From Alviniconcha marisindica (Eukaryota; Mollusca; Gastropoda; Provannidae), in contig JABMCL010001273.1 in NCBI GenBank assembly GCA_018857735.1, positions 302,501 to 366,500 on the forward strand: DNA of 64,000 nucleotides, given 5' to 3'. The notes beneath the pieces are model-generated. The model did not search any database, was not told the origin of the DNA, and saw nothing but the letters and a program-made list of their open reading frames with translations. Positions within the stretch are counted from its first letter, which is position 1. Each line of letters begins with the position of its first letter. Positions 22,211 to 36,062 of this stretch are shown one piece after another. The position numbers were made by a program, and so were the translations under genes.

Positions 22211-24222
22211 TGACTTAGTGCCAAAAGGTGCGCAAGAAAAGAGGACAGAGGTACTAGAAAATAAAGTTGACAGGATGTCAGTGAGTAATGCATTTTTTGA
22301 ATGAACGCATGTGAAGTCATCCACCAATGAAGGGAGAAGGCAGTGCTGCTCTTCGTTCCTGAGAAATTTGACTTTCAGTGTGATTTTGTGACAAGATGTT
22401 GAACATTACACATTACCAACAAGCCCACATCACTGTGCTGCTAATCATGCAGTAAACTGTGAAAACCCAACTGATCTTACAAGATGTGATCCTCATGAGT
22501 ATTACCAAGTCAACTGTTGTTGTTCTGTGTCACACAGAACAGCATGCTACGCATAGTTTGTTGCAATACATAACGTTCAACATAACGCCAATCTTGAACA
22601 TTTTTAAATGAATAAAAAGCAACACATTTTGAAACATAAACAGTTATTCTTTAATTTGAACAATATGTGACAAGGAAGATTTGATGATTCCCCCCCCTCA
22701 AATTTAAGCTTTCTTGACATAAACAGCAAATGATGTAAGAAATATGTTGAACATTACTATTTCAACAAGATGTACAATGCTGTTTGTTTCTTGATGAAAA
22801 TGATAAATCAGTAACTTTTTATTACAGTATAGTATAAAGACCACATAACTATTTCCATGTGAACAGTTTTTGCTGCATTAATTTTGTTGTAGTGGATAGC
22901 ATAATGTTAAATAGACGACATGGTACTTTGTTTTTCATAACAAAATAAATAATACTTATTATTTAACAAACAAGTAAGTGTTTTGTAAGAGAAAATGGAG
23001 CAAGTAAGAGTGAGTGCAACTTTTGCTGCTTTTGGGTGTCACAGGAAAAAACACACGCAGCCTGTCATCCATGCGATTCTTGGTCATGTTGACTCGGGTG
23101 CCTAGGACAAAAATAGTTGAACAGTTAACTTAAAAGTGAAAGAATTAATAATAATAAATAGAAAAAATTGTAATAAATATTACCAAAAAAAAATCACAGC
23201 CAAAGAATAATGCTATTAAGATCGCCACCTTACGTTTTTAGAACTCTGGAAGGCAGACAGGCATGGTCACTATAATTATGTCGAACGTTATTATTTCCAC
23301 AGCTCGTGTTGTAATCGTAATGTTCAACATCTAACTTGATGACTTTAACCTGCGTAAATTTGAATTGTCTACCATATATGATGATTTGTTTGAAGACGTA
23401 GTTTGTAAACAAAATGAACTGCGTAAGCAAAAAATGTAAAGAGTACGATCAGAATATACTGTTTATAACCAATCTGCTGTCGCACATTACGATTTCAACA
23501 CACACCCATGTTGTAAGAAACTTGGTGAAAACAAATTTTCGAAAGCATCTGAACAAACTTTAGATCGACAGCAACAAAAAACTCACTCTGTATGCTAACA
23601 TTCCGATACTTTTAAAAGATTCGGCATTTACCAATATAAATATCATCGTATAACCGGAAGATTTGACTAAATCTCCGATGAGCATTTAAATAAAGTTGAA
23701 CGTTACGGTCTTCGAAAATACTACCACACACCTTTAGCATATCAGAACGTCTTCCATGCGGCCATGTGCTAAAAGCAAATGACCCGGATGTAAAACATGG
23801 CTGACCGGAAGTAGTGCAAAAGCGCAAAAACTATAATTTCCTTTTGCTTGTTTAATTTAATACGTTGTTGAACGTTATTTATTGCAACAATTTTATGAAG
23901 AATGGCAAAATATATTTTAAAAAACTACCCAGACATTTGGCAGTAAAATAAAACATTGGCGCCTGATGCAGTGACGTACCACAGTGACTGGAGTAAAGTT
24001 TCGACGAAAGAGAAAGTCCGTTCTTCACTAGATTGTCTGCGGATGCTGGTCATGAAACATTTCAACACACATAACGTTCGACTGAAGGATATTTCGGAGC
24101 CTCTAACTCCAAAAAACAAAACTTAGTGATAATTGATTTTATATGCACTGTGTAAAGCGATATCTCCTCTGTGCAAATCGGTGACTGAGGTAATGTTTTG
24201 ATTCGTCATGTACGTGAATTGC
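22211..24222 (-). mobile_element. DNA transposon family T, copy 1 (one end lost)
   Basis: Begins with the terminal sequence TGACTTAGTGCCAAAAGGTG and matches, over its whole length, the two outer arms of the element at 29275-34951. Identity is lost just after GTCATGTACGTGAAT at about 24222, so the right terminal repeat and the exon found there in copy 2 (34727-34819) are missing. Coding orientation is inferred from copy 2 as minus. No complete transposase was seen. This copy is a relic. Confidence 0.8.
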
Positions 24223-25539
24223 TTCTTTCTTCCACTGCCACATGTACCAGTTTGAATTCAAAATACCATTGCCACCAGTGAAAAAACAAAAGACCCTGGC
24301 CTGCTTAAGGGAAATACAGGTTCACAAACACTGGACTAAGGTTTATTCCCAACATGGGTTGACAGCTATGAGAACATGAATTTGAAGAAAAGGTACTTTA
24401 CTTAAAGTTCAAATGCCATACAGTGATCGTGATGATTGTATCATAATTAACTAATACAGTAATAGTGGTACGTAATCTGTGACTGCCTTGTACTGTAGAA
24501 CTTGTAAAGTTTACCAACTGTATAATCCAGGCAACACTGGGTGGTGTCAGCTTGGTGAAGGTGGAGATGCTCTGTGGTGTGTGGGGTTGGTGGAGAAAGT
24601 GGAGGGGGTAAGGATGGGGTAAAATGGAAGTGATACTGATATGACTTTTTATTAGTATTAGTACTACAGTGGATTGGGTGGCAGGTGTGAGAGATGGGTT
24701 AGCTCATTTTGGATGATTCATGAATATATAATATTCAACAAAAAACAACAACCCCCCAAAAAGAAGAAATGCTATTAAATTAATTAATAGTATGACTAGT
24801 AGTACAACTAGTACTACTGCTAGTAAGATAATATATAATGCTGTGAATGTATTTATACACAGTATGTATAAATGCTATATATATCATGTGTTTGTATCAT
24901 AGCAATAGAGAATGTATTTAATTATCTCAGTATCTGAGATTCTGACCCCCAAAAAATCTTTTTTCTTTTTTCTGATTTTTTTCTGTTGTTTCTTCTCAGT
25001 AGTGTCTGCCATACTAATAGAAAACAAAACAAAAACTGAAACTAGTCAAACTAAAAACCATATGTGTGGGACTGTGATTCTGTCTGTTTTAAGCATTTGC
25101 AACGTCAGTTTTTTTCTTTCATTTTTAATGACTTTCATGTACTGTTTCTTGCCATTTTCAGTTTGATTTGGGCAGAGAACTTTGCATTTCATCTTAGTTC
25201 TCTTCAAGTTGTGGGACGATTTTCCAAGTGTTATTTGGCTGTCTTTATAAAATAGTTTGAAACCGAATTGTTTCATAATCACTGAGTCAGAAAATGTTTC
25301 ATTAATGTTCTGCAGCTGACTGTTTTTATGTTCAGTATACATTACATACAGAAATCATTGGCTACAAATCTTGAGCACATCAGCTGTTTTGGGCAATGTT
25401 TTAAACAGAATGATAAACATAATGAATCGATGATATTGGGCGGTTTAGGCAGGGTTGTTAACTCCCTTGACTTTTAGTCAGCATCATTTAAGTCCCTTGC
25501 CCTTGGCTGTTTTTACTTCCGGTGCATACTTTCTTCAAA
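24223..25539. other. AT-rich DNA, nothing recognised
   Basis: Unique-looking sequence with T-rich runs. No exon supported. Confidence 0.45.
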
Positions 25540-25872
25540 ATGGAAGGCAGTGACGGTGAATTTGCGAAGTTTACACTGCCAACTTTAAAGGCATTTTTGA
25601 AGGCCCATAGTTAGAATGTGTCTGGCAACAAGCAACAACTTGTTGCTCGTGCTGTAGGATGCCCCAAACCGCATTTTTTACATGAACTTGTGATTTTCTG
25701 CTCAGCCAAAAAACAATGTAAAGACTCTTTTTTTCCCCTCCACCACCCTTCCCCTGTAATTTTTGCAACTGCAACAGTGGTGGCATTTGTACTGCTTGGC
25801 AGTTCTAGGTTAAACTCCCATTGTTATACACAGTGTGAAGCAATGCCTACTCAGAAATCTGCCAGGAAGTGA
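25540..25872 (+). pseudogene. SAP-domain exon remnant with in-frame stop
   Basis: From ATG at 25540 the frame reads MEGSDGEFAKFTLPTLKAFL, then KAHS, a TAG at 25612-25614, then NVSGNKQQLVARAVGCPK and continues open to a stop at 25870. The L-K-x-F-L...SGNK-x-x-L-V-x-R-A pattern is that of the SAP motif, a short helix-turn-helix DNA-binding module (about residues 12-43 here). The stop falls between the two SAP helices, where the family usually has a polar residue, so one substitution would explain it. No splice-linked partner exon was found. It may be a relic of a multi-copy, possibly transposon-linked gene. Alternatively the second half could start downstream, but that would break the motif. 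Confidence 0.65.
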
Positions 25873-27179
25873 CAGCTGTGACCTTTTGCAACTTCTTGCA
25901 TGAAAGATTAGGAAGGGCATTCACTCATGCAAACCAGCTTGACTGAACTGCCCAATAGATCAGTTATCAATTGCTGTTTTTCCTTCTTTCTGCAGCCATT
26001 TGACTTTTTTAGTATTCAAACTTTAATACATGTATTTTTACTTTTAGATTATTTAAAGGTGATATTACTGATAACCTGGAGGAATCTTGCATTTATAAAT
26101 GATGTATATATATATATATATATATAAATAATTACATTTTGACTTGCATTAATAAAATGTAATGAAGAAATTAAAAAAATCATAATAAAGTCATGTGCTG
26201 AACAGTTGTCCCATAAATTCTTTTAAAAAGAAGAAGAAGAAGAGAAAAAAAGATGAAGAAGAAAGAGTGAACCAAACCTCAGCAAACTTAAGCTATGTAT
26301 AAACTCAAAGTAAAAACTAAACATAAACCTACTGCCCTAAAAGTAAAACAACAAACAACAACAAACCTTTTAAAATTATACAGCCAGATTTGAGCCACCT
26401 GTAATGATGTATACAAACAAGCATGTATCATGTATTATAGTTTATATTACTTGTGGACACATGTAATAATTAATATAGTTTTGTTTAATGACTAATGTGT
26501 GATGTAATTTATACCCTCACCCCCTTTTGTTTTTAGAGAAGTAATAGAACTTGACTTATGACTATTAATATTATTTGTATAATTAATATTATTGTTCTAT
26601 TTCTTCTTGACTTTCATTAATTATTATCTCAGCCAAACTCTGTGGCATCTTCTCCACAGTTACCATCAATTAATTGAGCGAAATGGTGGTGTAACTGCAA
26701 CTCTGATGGCAACAGCAACACTGCCATTAACTCTGTGAATTGACTGGAGCAGCAGTAAACTGGTGCATTTGCTGAATAAAGTGAATTAGTGAGCCAGTGG
26801 CTGCATCTATTTATAGACTTGACCTCTAGCATTTTGTGCTGATCCATCTGATGCAAAGCTCTGCATAAATGATTAGTGGTATAGATTGTCCACCTTACTT
26901 CCCTGACAAGAAGAGAAACTGTCTGTTCAATTCAAACACAATTTTGCTGTAGCTACTAGCTAGTGTAAGTTTGAATGTACAACAGTTGGGTTTTGGTTGG
27001 ACTTTTCTTCTTCTTTTTTGAACATGAACTATAAATTATAAACATTTACAATTATATTTTAATATTTGTTATTTTAATATGAAAATCTGAATTATTTTGT
27101 TATCAACTATTTGCATCCTTTGTTAGTTTGTACAAAGTTGTTTCCAGTTTGTCAATGTTTCTCATGTCTTCCATTTCAG
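25873..27179. other. AT-rich DNA with short (TA)n
   Basis: TA repeat near 26104-26126. No other feature recognised up to the FERM exon acceptor. Confidence 0.5.
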
Positions 27180-27377
27180 GAAAAAGGCGAAATGGAAATC
27201 TTTTTGACATGACATTGAGGCTGACCGTCAACACCAGCCAGTGCAAGGAGTAGGTGCTGCCCCGAGGTTGAGGCTGCAATGGCCGACCCAAGGTCACCCA
27301 AATCACCCCGCAAGGGCAAGGTGGTCAGCCTCAGAGTGTCTTTTCTCAAGGACACAGTCCATGCCTTTCAGATTCCG
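27180..27377 (+). CDS. FERM gene exon 1: 5' UTR plus start codon, residues 1-33
   Basis: Acceptor CCATTTCAG at 27179, about 99 nt of UTR, then ATG at 27279 and [14 protein letters not shown] followed by [19 protein letters not shown] (start of F1). Donor CCG/gtgagt at 27378, phase 0. Coding part is 27279-27377. The acceptor implies a non-coding exon further upstream. If that acceptor is wrong, transcription could start nearby. A short Ser/Pro/Lys-rich leader precedes F1, as in FARP proteins though shorter. Confidence 0.88.
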
Positions 27378-30300
27378 GTGAGTACTTGCTTTATTTCTCA
27401 TTTCTTTGGACTGTATTTTAAACACTTTTATAGTTTGTTTTACTCTCTAACTGGCCATTTTCTTCAAGCTATTCAAAGTCAAAGTGTCAGTCTTCATCCT
27501 GATGCCCTTGTCTGCTCCGAGTGTCAAATGTTATGAATCACTCAGTCAGTGATGAAAATGTCTTCTTGATGTTCTTCTTGATGATCATTGGCTGTTGACT
27601 TTCACATGAACCAATCACACGAGCTGTAGGTGAATGTGAATGTTGTGTGTACATGTATGTATTGCATTTGCAATGGTGCTGAAGGCATGGCTAATGGGTA
27701 CACCAAATGGAAGTTAGCAAAAGCAAGGTAATAAGTAACTTGGTGTTTTACACCCAGTCAACCAACATGGTTATTACTATTATTATGTCACTGTCAGGGC
27801 GAGCAAAAGCAAGGTAATAAGTAACTTGGTGTTTTACACCCAGTCAACCAAAATTGTTATTAGTAATATTACTATTATTATGTCACTGTCAGGGCGAGGC
27901 AGAAGCACCAAGAAGATTCAGCCGATGAAACACATTTTTAGGTGTTGTATGAATTCTTGAAGTTGAACACAGCTCTCACTAGTCTCAGCAAAAACAATTA
28001 TCAGAACACAATAGAAGATGATACCTTCCTGGCTACTTGCTAAGTTACGTAAGTGATATAAATGGACATGAGCATGGGGCTGCATGTCACCAATTCCAAT
28101 AACAAAAACATCACTGTTTGGGGTAACATGTTAGAATTATTCCTTGCTGTTTTTGTGACAAACTTACTGCTGTAGTGTTCTGTTATTCATTATTGTTAAG
28201 ATAATCTGTGACCAAATGTAACCCAAATCATAAAAGTTTGGGTACATGGTTAATGATTTGTTATGGAATAGTTTCTTGTCATCAGTAACATGACTCCCAT
28301 GCTTCTGAAAATATTCTGTCACAAGCTTAACGCCAACCCCCCATCCACCCCCTGGAAAAACAATGGTCAATGCATACAATTAAGTGTGCTTATTATACTT
28401 TTTGTATTAAAACTATTATAGAAAACAGGGCTCCTCATCTTTCACATTTGAGGGGATGGGCTCACCCCTGTGTTGCAATTTTAAAGGGTTTTCTCATCCT
28501 CTTCTAAACATTTCTGAAGGGTACCTATTAAAAATGTAATTTATTTAAAGGCAAAATGACAAGAACAACAACATCACACACACTTGACACATGTGTTGGG
28601 ATGATGGGTAGGTAAGTGGTGGCTCAGAGGAGAGAGAGAGTAGATCTGCAATCAAGACAGAAGGTTGCAAGTTTTGGCAGTGTGTGCTAGGACTCTCAAT
28701 TTTTGTGTGAGTACTTTGAGTTTGACATGAGTCAGACCATCAGGTTTGGAATCCAGGAGATCATGCGCCTGCTCCAAGCTGGGATTAAAGAAATCTTGGC
28801 TTTCTTCAGGGCAGATTGTTGTGTGTGTGAACTCATGTCAGTGAGCACTGCTTTGAGTTTGATGGTATGTAACTATGTACCATCAGTTTCATCAAAGCAG
28901 CACTGAGTTTGCATGCAAAACTCTTGCAGTTGCCATACTTTCTTTTTTTTCTCTTTTTTTTCTTCTTCACCTTTTGTTAGTGCTGAATGGTGAAAGTTCA
29001 CTGAGGCCAGAACAAAATAATGTGTTTTTTGTTTGCTTAATTGTTGGAGCGTAACCGCAAATTGACAGACAAGAAATTCAAAACTCTTGTGGCTTGAAGA
29101 TTCCAGACAGCAAGACTGAGCAGTATAAGAACTCATTCTTCGTAAGAACCGTGGCTGACTGGAACAAACTAGAAGACACTGTAGTCACAGCAGACTCTGT
29201 CACAGCATTTTCATCAGCAGTGGGCAGAGCGCTACAAGGGGCTGCCCCCCACACATAGGCAGTCAGAGCAGAAATGACTTAGTGCCAAAAGGTGTGCAAG
29301 AAAAGAGGACAGAGGTACTAGAAAATAAAGTTGACAGGATGTGAGTGAGTAATGCATTTTTTGAATGAACGCATGTGAAGTCATCCACCAGTGAAGGGAG
29401 AAGGCAGTGCTGCTCTTCGTTCCTGAGAAATTTGACTTTCAGTGTGATTTGTGACAAGATGTTGAACATTACACATTACAACAAGCCCACATCACTGTGC
29501 TGCTAATCATGCAGTTAACTGCAAAACCCAACTGATCTTACAAGATGTGATCCACATGAGTATTACCAAGTGAACTGTTGTTGTTCTGTGTCACACAGAA
29601 CAGCATGCTATGCATAGTTTGTTGCAATAGATAATGTTAAAACATACAGCCAATCTTGAACATTTTTAAATGATAAAAAAGCAACACATTTTGAAACATA
29701 AATAGTTATTCTTTAATAGAACAATATGTGACAAGGAAGATTTGATGATTTTTTTCTCTCAAATTTAAGCTTTCTTGACATATATGAGCATGTGCCAAAA
29801 GGTGCTGCTTAGAAGGTGGACATTAGGGTGAAAAATAAAAGCAGAAAAGTCATTTAGCAAGTAACACCATTTAAAAGATAAGTCTTTTTTATATACATTT
29901 CAGGTCTTAAAAAGATAACTTGATGAAGCAAGTCTGAGAAAAAGACATTTAAAGACGGACACCTGAATCTGTCGGATGCAACACAGGACACAATGTTTGT
30001 TTTGATTTAATCCTTGAATTTAATGATTGCTATCAATCTGTGGGGAAAATAAACATCCATCGTTTATAACAAGACAGTAAAAACTTAAATTGACTCAATT
30101 CACTTTTTATTTCATATTCAAAATCATAACAATGATGTCCTGTGTTACATCCGACAGACTGCCACCTTTATTTTTTTAATAAAATGAAAATGAAACACAA
30201 CACTGAATCAAAATAGGTGTGTTTATTAGAATTTATGAAGCATAGTTGTTTCCATGACTGCAGCATGAAATAAGGTCATCAACGACATTTTTTTACATTT

Positions 30301-33300
30301 TATCTGTCGGATGTAACGATTATTGGATGGACATAACATTTCCCATGCTCACAATACACAGCTTATAAAAATAACAGTGCTGATTTCCCAACACTGCAAC
30401 AAAATGTTACCAGCTGATTTAGTAGTGGTTTTAATGACTGCAGCACTAAACAAGTTGCTTGTATAGTTGTAATTTTGTCAAAGGCCCTTTTTCAGCATTT
30501 TATCTGTTGGATGTAACAACTCTATGGTGGACACAACACTTCCTTTCCTGTAAAACATATGCACAGCTAATAAAATCACTTAGTTTTCCTACATCTGACA
30601 CATTGCTGTAAATACTGAACAAGGCCGAAACCATTATTTAAAGTAATGCACTGTCGGATGGCCTCGCATATCAGAGGACACAATGGAAATGGTAAAAACT
30701 GGACATTTCAGTATGTGACTTAGAAAAAGTACAGCCAAGTTGTCATTATTCTTCTTTCATTGACAAAACAGAAAACCATGTGAATTACAAATGTACATTC
30801 ACCCTATACCCTATTGTTAACAGCAGGTAAAATTCAATTACCAAAGACATTGATTTGGCATTCAAGTCTCACTACCTGGAATAACAACTGTAACACATTG
30901 TAAGTAACCAGAAACAGTAATGCAAAATCTGGAAACTGATGACAAAGCATAGAGAATTTTCCATGTTAACACTAATTCTTCCCATCCTAATAAATTTAAA
31001 AGATTTGTTTTCAGTGAGTTGGCACTTCAGCATTGAACATATCTTTATTTCTCTGCTGTTCCTAAGTACTGCAGTGCTTCCCGGGAACGAATCTGGCTTC
31101 ATGCTCCACTAATGTTGTCCCTGCTGTGTCATGAAAAACACTTGCTCTTGCCCTTTTGGAGCATCGACCTCTTTAGCCTGAAAAGAAACATGCATGTGTA
31201 CAAAATAAGGCAATATAACAACTGTTTTTTGAGGATATGTCTCCTTATTTATAGGTATGCAACTCTGGAGACCTACATGCATATAAGATATTGTGTGTGT
31301 CTGCACGTGCATGTGTGTGTGTTTTGACTTTCCCCGAATATACATATCTATATCAGACATTAGGTAAATTACTAATAATATATAGTTTCTGTAGGGTTTA
31401 AACATAATAACACAAATACCAGGTTACCCCCTCCTTTTTTTAATTTCTGTTCATTTGGTCTTTTCATCCCTACTAACTTCCAACCCCACCCTACATTGTG
31501 CCACAGTGTATTGTATTTTGTTTTTGTATGAATTTTTTGTCTTCATGTTGCATATTTATAGTGAATTGTCACGATGATTCTACTTTATATGCTGCACTGT
31601 ATTGTATTTGTACTGCAATGCACATATAAAACTACATCAGTTAAGAAATTCTATTCTGGCTTTCACTAGTTTCAGCACACACTTTAGAATGCATCTGTCC
31701 TGCTAGAAATAGAATCAAAACAACAATAACAATATGCTTTATTCATCCCAGGGAAATGGGAAGGCCTGGGAAGATAAAATAATATAAAAAAAACGTCTCC
31801 CTAATCACAATGTTAATGTCATGGTAATGCTTCTTTTCTTTTTCTTTCTTCTTCTTTTTGTTGTTTGTTGTGTGTTTGTACAATTTGTATAAATTGGGTA
31901 TAAATAGATAATTTACGGCTATGCCGTTTTTAAACTCTTAGTTCACATCACAGACGGCAATAATAAACCTGTAGAGTTGCAGAAGTGTATTGAGGAGTAA
32001 GAATTTGTGTCATGGCATCATGCTGTTCCGATCGACTGAACAAATGAAAAAAACGCTGTCCGACAGCGGCAAATCAACTCCGAAACGGTGTGCCGTCGTA
32101 AACACGGTATTTCGCCATTACGAAGTAAACACTTGAACGTATATGTTTTTCTCTTTCAATCGAAAAACACTAAGAAAAAACTAGTTCGTTGATCGAAACG
32201 TGGACATTACTGTGCAAAATTCGGTCACTGCGATCGAAACACTGACCTAAGGCCCGCTTGTGTCATCCGAAAAACAGCGGGCTATCGAACGAAGACAATC
32301 ACTTTGAATTTGCACACTGCCGACCGAAACCTGTTTAATAATGGTCACTTCGCTTACAATTACGAATGAAAATGCAAAAATAACGTTGTATCAATGAAAA
32401 GTAACTATTTAATCTGTCGGAGCAACATCACATTTCGATCGAAACTGTAAAAAGGTACATGAACCCCCAAATCGAAAACTCACTCACCGTTCCTTGTTGG
32501 CACCATGTTTGAAGAGAAAGTAGGCGCAAAGCACTGTGGGTAAACATGGCCGCGCTTTGTGCAAAAAAACCGCGGTCACAAAATCGACGTTTATCTCCAG
32601 AATCGGCAATTCTTCTATCGTAACGGACTGACAAAATAAAAACTTTAATTTTAAACTTGAAATTGTTTATTACGAACGGAATCCAACGCTTTTATTATCA
32701 CTGCTTTCGACTAAACACTGATTTTAGCAACAGCTTCTTTGTTTCACCACCCACAAGTCCGCAGTGAATAGTAGCAGACGAAAGTTTTCGTCAGCATCGG
32801 AACCGGACCCAATGCGTTTCGATCGAAATAAACATATGTTTATTTCAATTATTCAGATTTTACAAATAGTTATGAGCCGTTTTCTCAAGCATTAAAAAGC
32901 TTTGACTATGTCCTGTCAGGCAGCAAAGGGAAAATTGCCTAAAGAAGAAAGATGCAAACAAAACGACAACTGAAGCGGTGCACCCGAAATGTCCACCCTT
33001 CCTTTGCCGATTTTCGGCCCGGACTTGGTGTAAATTTTCATATTTTACTAACTCAAAACTGACTTTGGGAGTCAAGTTTATCTTTATTATCTCTTTGATG
33101 CATACTCTTTCAGATAAAGTTAGGTTTGTTCAGAGAAAACTTAAGCCTGAAGAAGCATTTACGACCAAAACATGGATGGTCCTCGCCGAGCACCTTTTGG
33201 CACAGGCTCATATACAGCAAATGATGTAAGAAATATGTCGTACATTACTATTTCAACAAGATGTACAATGCTGTTTGTTTCTTGATGAAAATGATAAATC

Positions 33301-36017
33301 AGTAACTTTTTATTACTGTAAAGTAAAAAGACATAACTATTTCCATGTGAACAGTTTTTGCTGCATTAATTTTGTTGTAGTGGATAACATAACGTTAATG
33401 AAACAACATGGTACTTTGTGTTTCATAACAAAATAAGTAATACTTATTATTTAACAAACAAGTAAGTGTTTTGTAAGAGAAAATGGAGCAAGTAAGAGTG
33501 AGTGCAACTTTTGTTGCTTTTGGGTGTCACAGGAAAACACACGCAACCTGTCATCCAAGCATTTCTTGGTCATGTTGACTCGGGGGCCTAGGACAAAAAT
33601 AGTTGAACAGTTAACTTGAAAGTGAAAGAATTAATAATAGTAAAATTAAAAAATTTTGTAATAAATATTACTAAAAAAATCACAGCCAAAGAATAATGCT
33701 ATTAAGATCGGCACCTTACATTTTTAGAACTCTGGAAGGCAGACAGGTACGGTCACTATAATTATGTCGAACGTTATTATTTCCACAGCTCGTGTTGTAA
33801 TCCTAATGTTAAACACCTAACTTGACAGCTTTAACCTGTGTAAATTTGAATTGTCTACCATATATGATGAAGACGTAGTTTGTAAACAAAACGAACTGCG
33901 TTAAGTGCAAGCAGAAAATGTAAAGAGTATGATCAGAATATACGGTTTATAACCAGTCTGCTGTCGCACATTACGATTTCAACATGCTCCCATGTTGTAA
34001 GAAACTCGGTGAAAACAAATTTATGAAAGCATCTCAACAAACTTTAGATTGACAGCAACAAAAACTCGCTCTGTATGCTAACATTCCGATACTTTTAAAA
34101 GATTCGGCATATACCAATATAAATATTATTGTATAACCAGAATATTTGACTAAATCTCTGATGAACGTTTAAATAAACTTGAACATTACGGTCTTCAAAA
34201 ATATTACCACACGCCTTTCGCATATCAGAACGTCTCTTCAATGCGGCCATGTGCTTAAAGCAAATGACCCAGATGTGTAACATGGCTAACTGGAAGTAGT
34301 GCAAAAGTGTGAAAACTTTAGTTTTTTCCTTTTGCTTGTTTAATCTAATACTTTGTTGAACGTTATTTATTGCAACAATTTTATGAAGAATTGCAAAATA
34401 TATTTTAAAAACTACCCAGACATTTGGCAGTAAAATAAAACATTGGCGCCTGATGCAGTGACGTACCACAGTGACTGGAGTAAAGTTTCGACGAAAGAGA
34501 AAGTCCTTTCTTCACTAGATTGTCTGCGGATGCTGGTCATGAAACATTTCAACACACATAATGTTCGACCGAGGGATATTTCAGAGCCTCTAACTCCAAA
34601 AACAAAACTTAGTGATAATCGATTTTATGTGCACTGTGTAAAGCGGTATCTCCTCTGTGGAAATCGGTGACTGAGGTAATGTTTTGATTCGTCATGTACA
34701 TGAATGAAAGCATCGAAAGCACTCACCGTGAGTGTGTCCGTTTTCAGGGGTCGAATTTCGTGGCACTTTTCACTTTCAAAAAATAATATTTCTCCAGCTG
34801 ATCCAGATTTGGAGCTCATATTGTTTCCACTGTGATACTGACCAATTATGAATGCACACACAAAGCAGCAACAAGACAAAGTGTTTGAAACAGATTTTAT
34901 TGACAGTCAAAAATCTGACCCCCCATTTGCGCACCTTTTGGCACTAAGTCAAATGCGTTTTAGCCAGTTTTTAAATATTTGAAATAGGGACTGTAAAATG
35001 GAACCACACAGATTATTCTTTTTATGTAAATTTTTTATATTTGCATTGCGCTCTCCCAGCTCCATTGCAAAAATGACCCACAATGGTCCCTGCAATGTAC
35101 AGATCCAGATCCAGATCCAGATCCAGATCACTTCAATTTCTGTGCAAACATGGCACTTCATTGTTTGGCTGCACTTGCAGAATAGCCAAGTCAACCTAAC
35201 TTAGCTGTGCGCTCCTAAAACACTGTGACTAGGAGTAGGAGTACCACTACCAGTCTTTCAGTTTGCTGTACATAGGCCAATGCTTTCGTGTGCAAAAACA
35301 ACAACAAAAACATGTTTATTATACACAACATCAACAAAATGATGGATTTTATAACTTGAATCAGTTGATTACTTGATACTTTTCTTTTTTTATATAATCA
35401 TACGGATGTGGGGTGGAAATCACTGACTTGAGAGTTGCTCATGTTACTTATTTTTGATGCCCAACATTCTTCAGTCACATTTCATTTGAGAAAGGTTTTA
35501 AAAAAGAAGAAAAGAAGATTATTATTTTTTTAACAAAATAGAGTGTTTAAAACAGTTATTGTGGTTTAATTTCTTTAAAAAGAAAAAAAAGCTCTATGCT
35601 AACCTTTTGTTTTTAATCAAATTCAAAGGGAAAAATCTGGGACCTGTTCCCTTGTGTTAGTGGATTATCATGGTAATTGATATCAGTGTGACAGTGACTG
35701 TGCAAGACATTTTCAAACCGGTGTGAGGCTGTGACAGCTGTAAGGTGGCAAAATTGATTATGGAAGCTGGTCAGATAATCATTGTAGCTGGTCAGATACA
35801 CTGCTGTCCGTACTACTACTAGAGCTGCACTAGTAAACACCCAGCTCTCTTTCTTGTCTAGAACATGCCCACATGCCTGCACACACACATGTATGCACAC
35901 GTGCGTACACACACACACGCATGCGCATGCACGCACATACACATGCACGCACACATGTATACACTTACACACGCATACATGCATGCACATACACGCATGC
36001 GCACACACACACACATG

Positions 36018-36062
<45 letters not shown>

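Larger units (their letters stand above)
29783..33212 (-). mobile_element. Nested relative of family T (inner element)
   Basis: Ends TATGAGCATGTGCCAAAAGG at 29783 and CCTTTTGGCACAGGCTCATA at 33193-33212 are inverted copies of each other and share GTGCCAAAAGGTGCT with the outer element. The insertion splits a sequence that is continuous in copy 1 (CTTGACATAAACAGCAAATG near 22713), with TA on both sides, consistent with a TA target-site duplication. Subterminal words and two minus-strand exon candidates are described separately. The transposase itself was not recognised. Confidence 0.82.
29275..34951 (-). mobile_element. DNA transposon family T, copy 2 (outer element, interrupted)
   Basis: Left end TGACTTAGTGCCAAAAGGTG at 29275; right end is its inverse, CACCTTTTGGCACTAAGTCA, at 34932-34951. 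The terminal inverted repeats are about 25 bp. The two arms (29275-29782 and 33213-34951) align with copy 1 at 22211-24222. The 3.4 kb between them is a second inserted element. Without it the outer element is about 2.25 kb. A putative first exon lies on the minus strand just inside the right end (34727-34819). A duplicated target site was not clear. No superfamily assignment is made. Confidence 0.85.
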
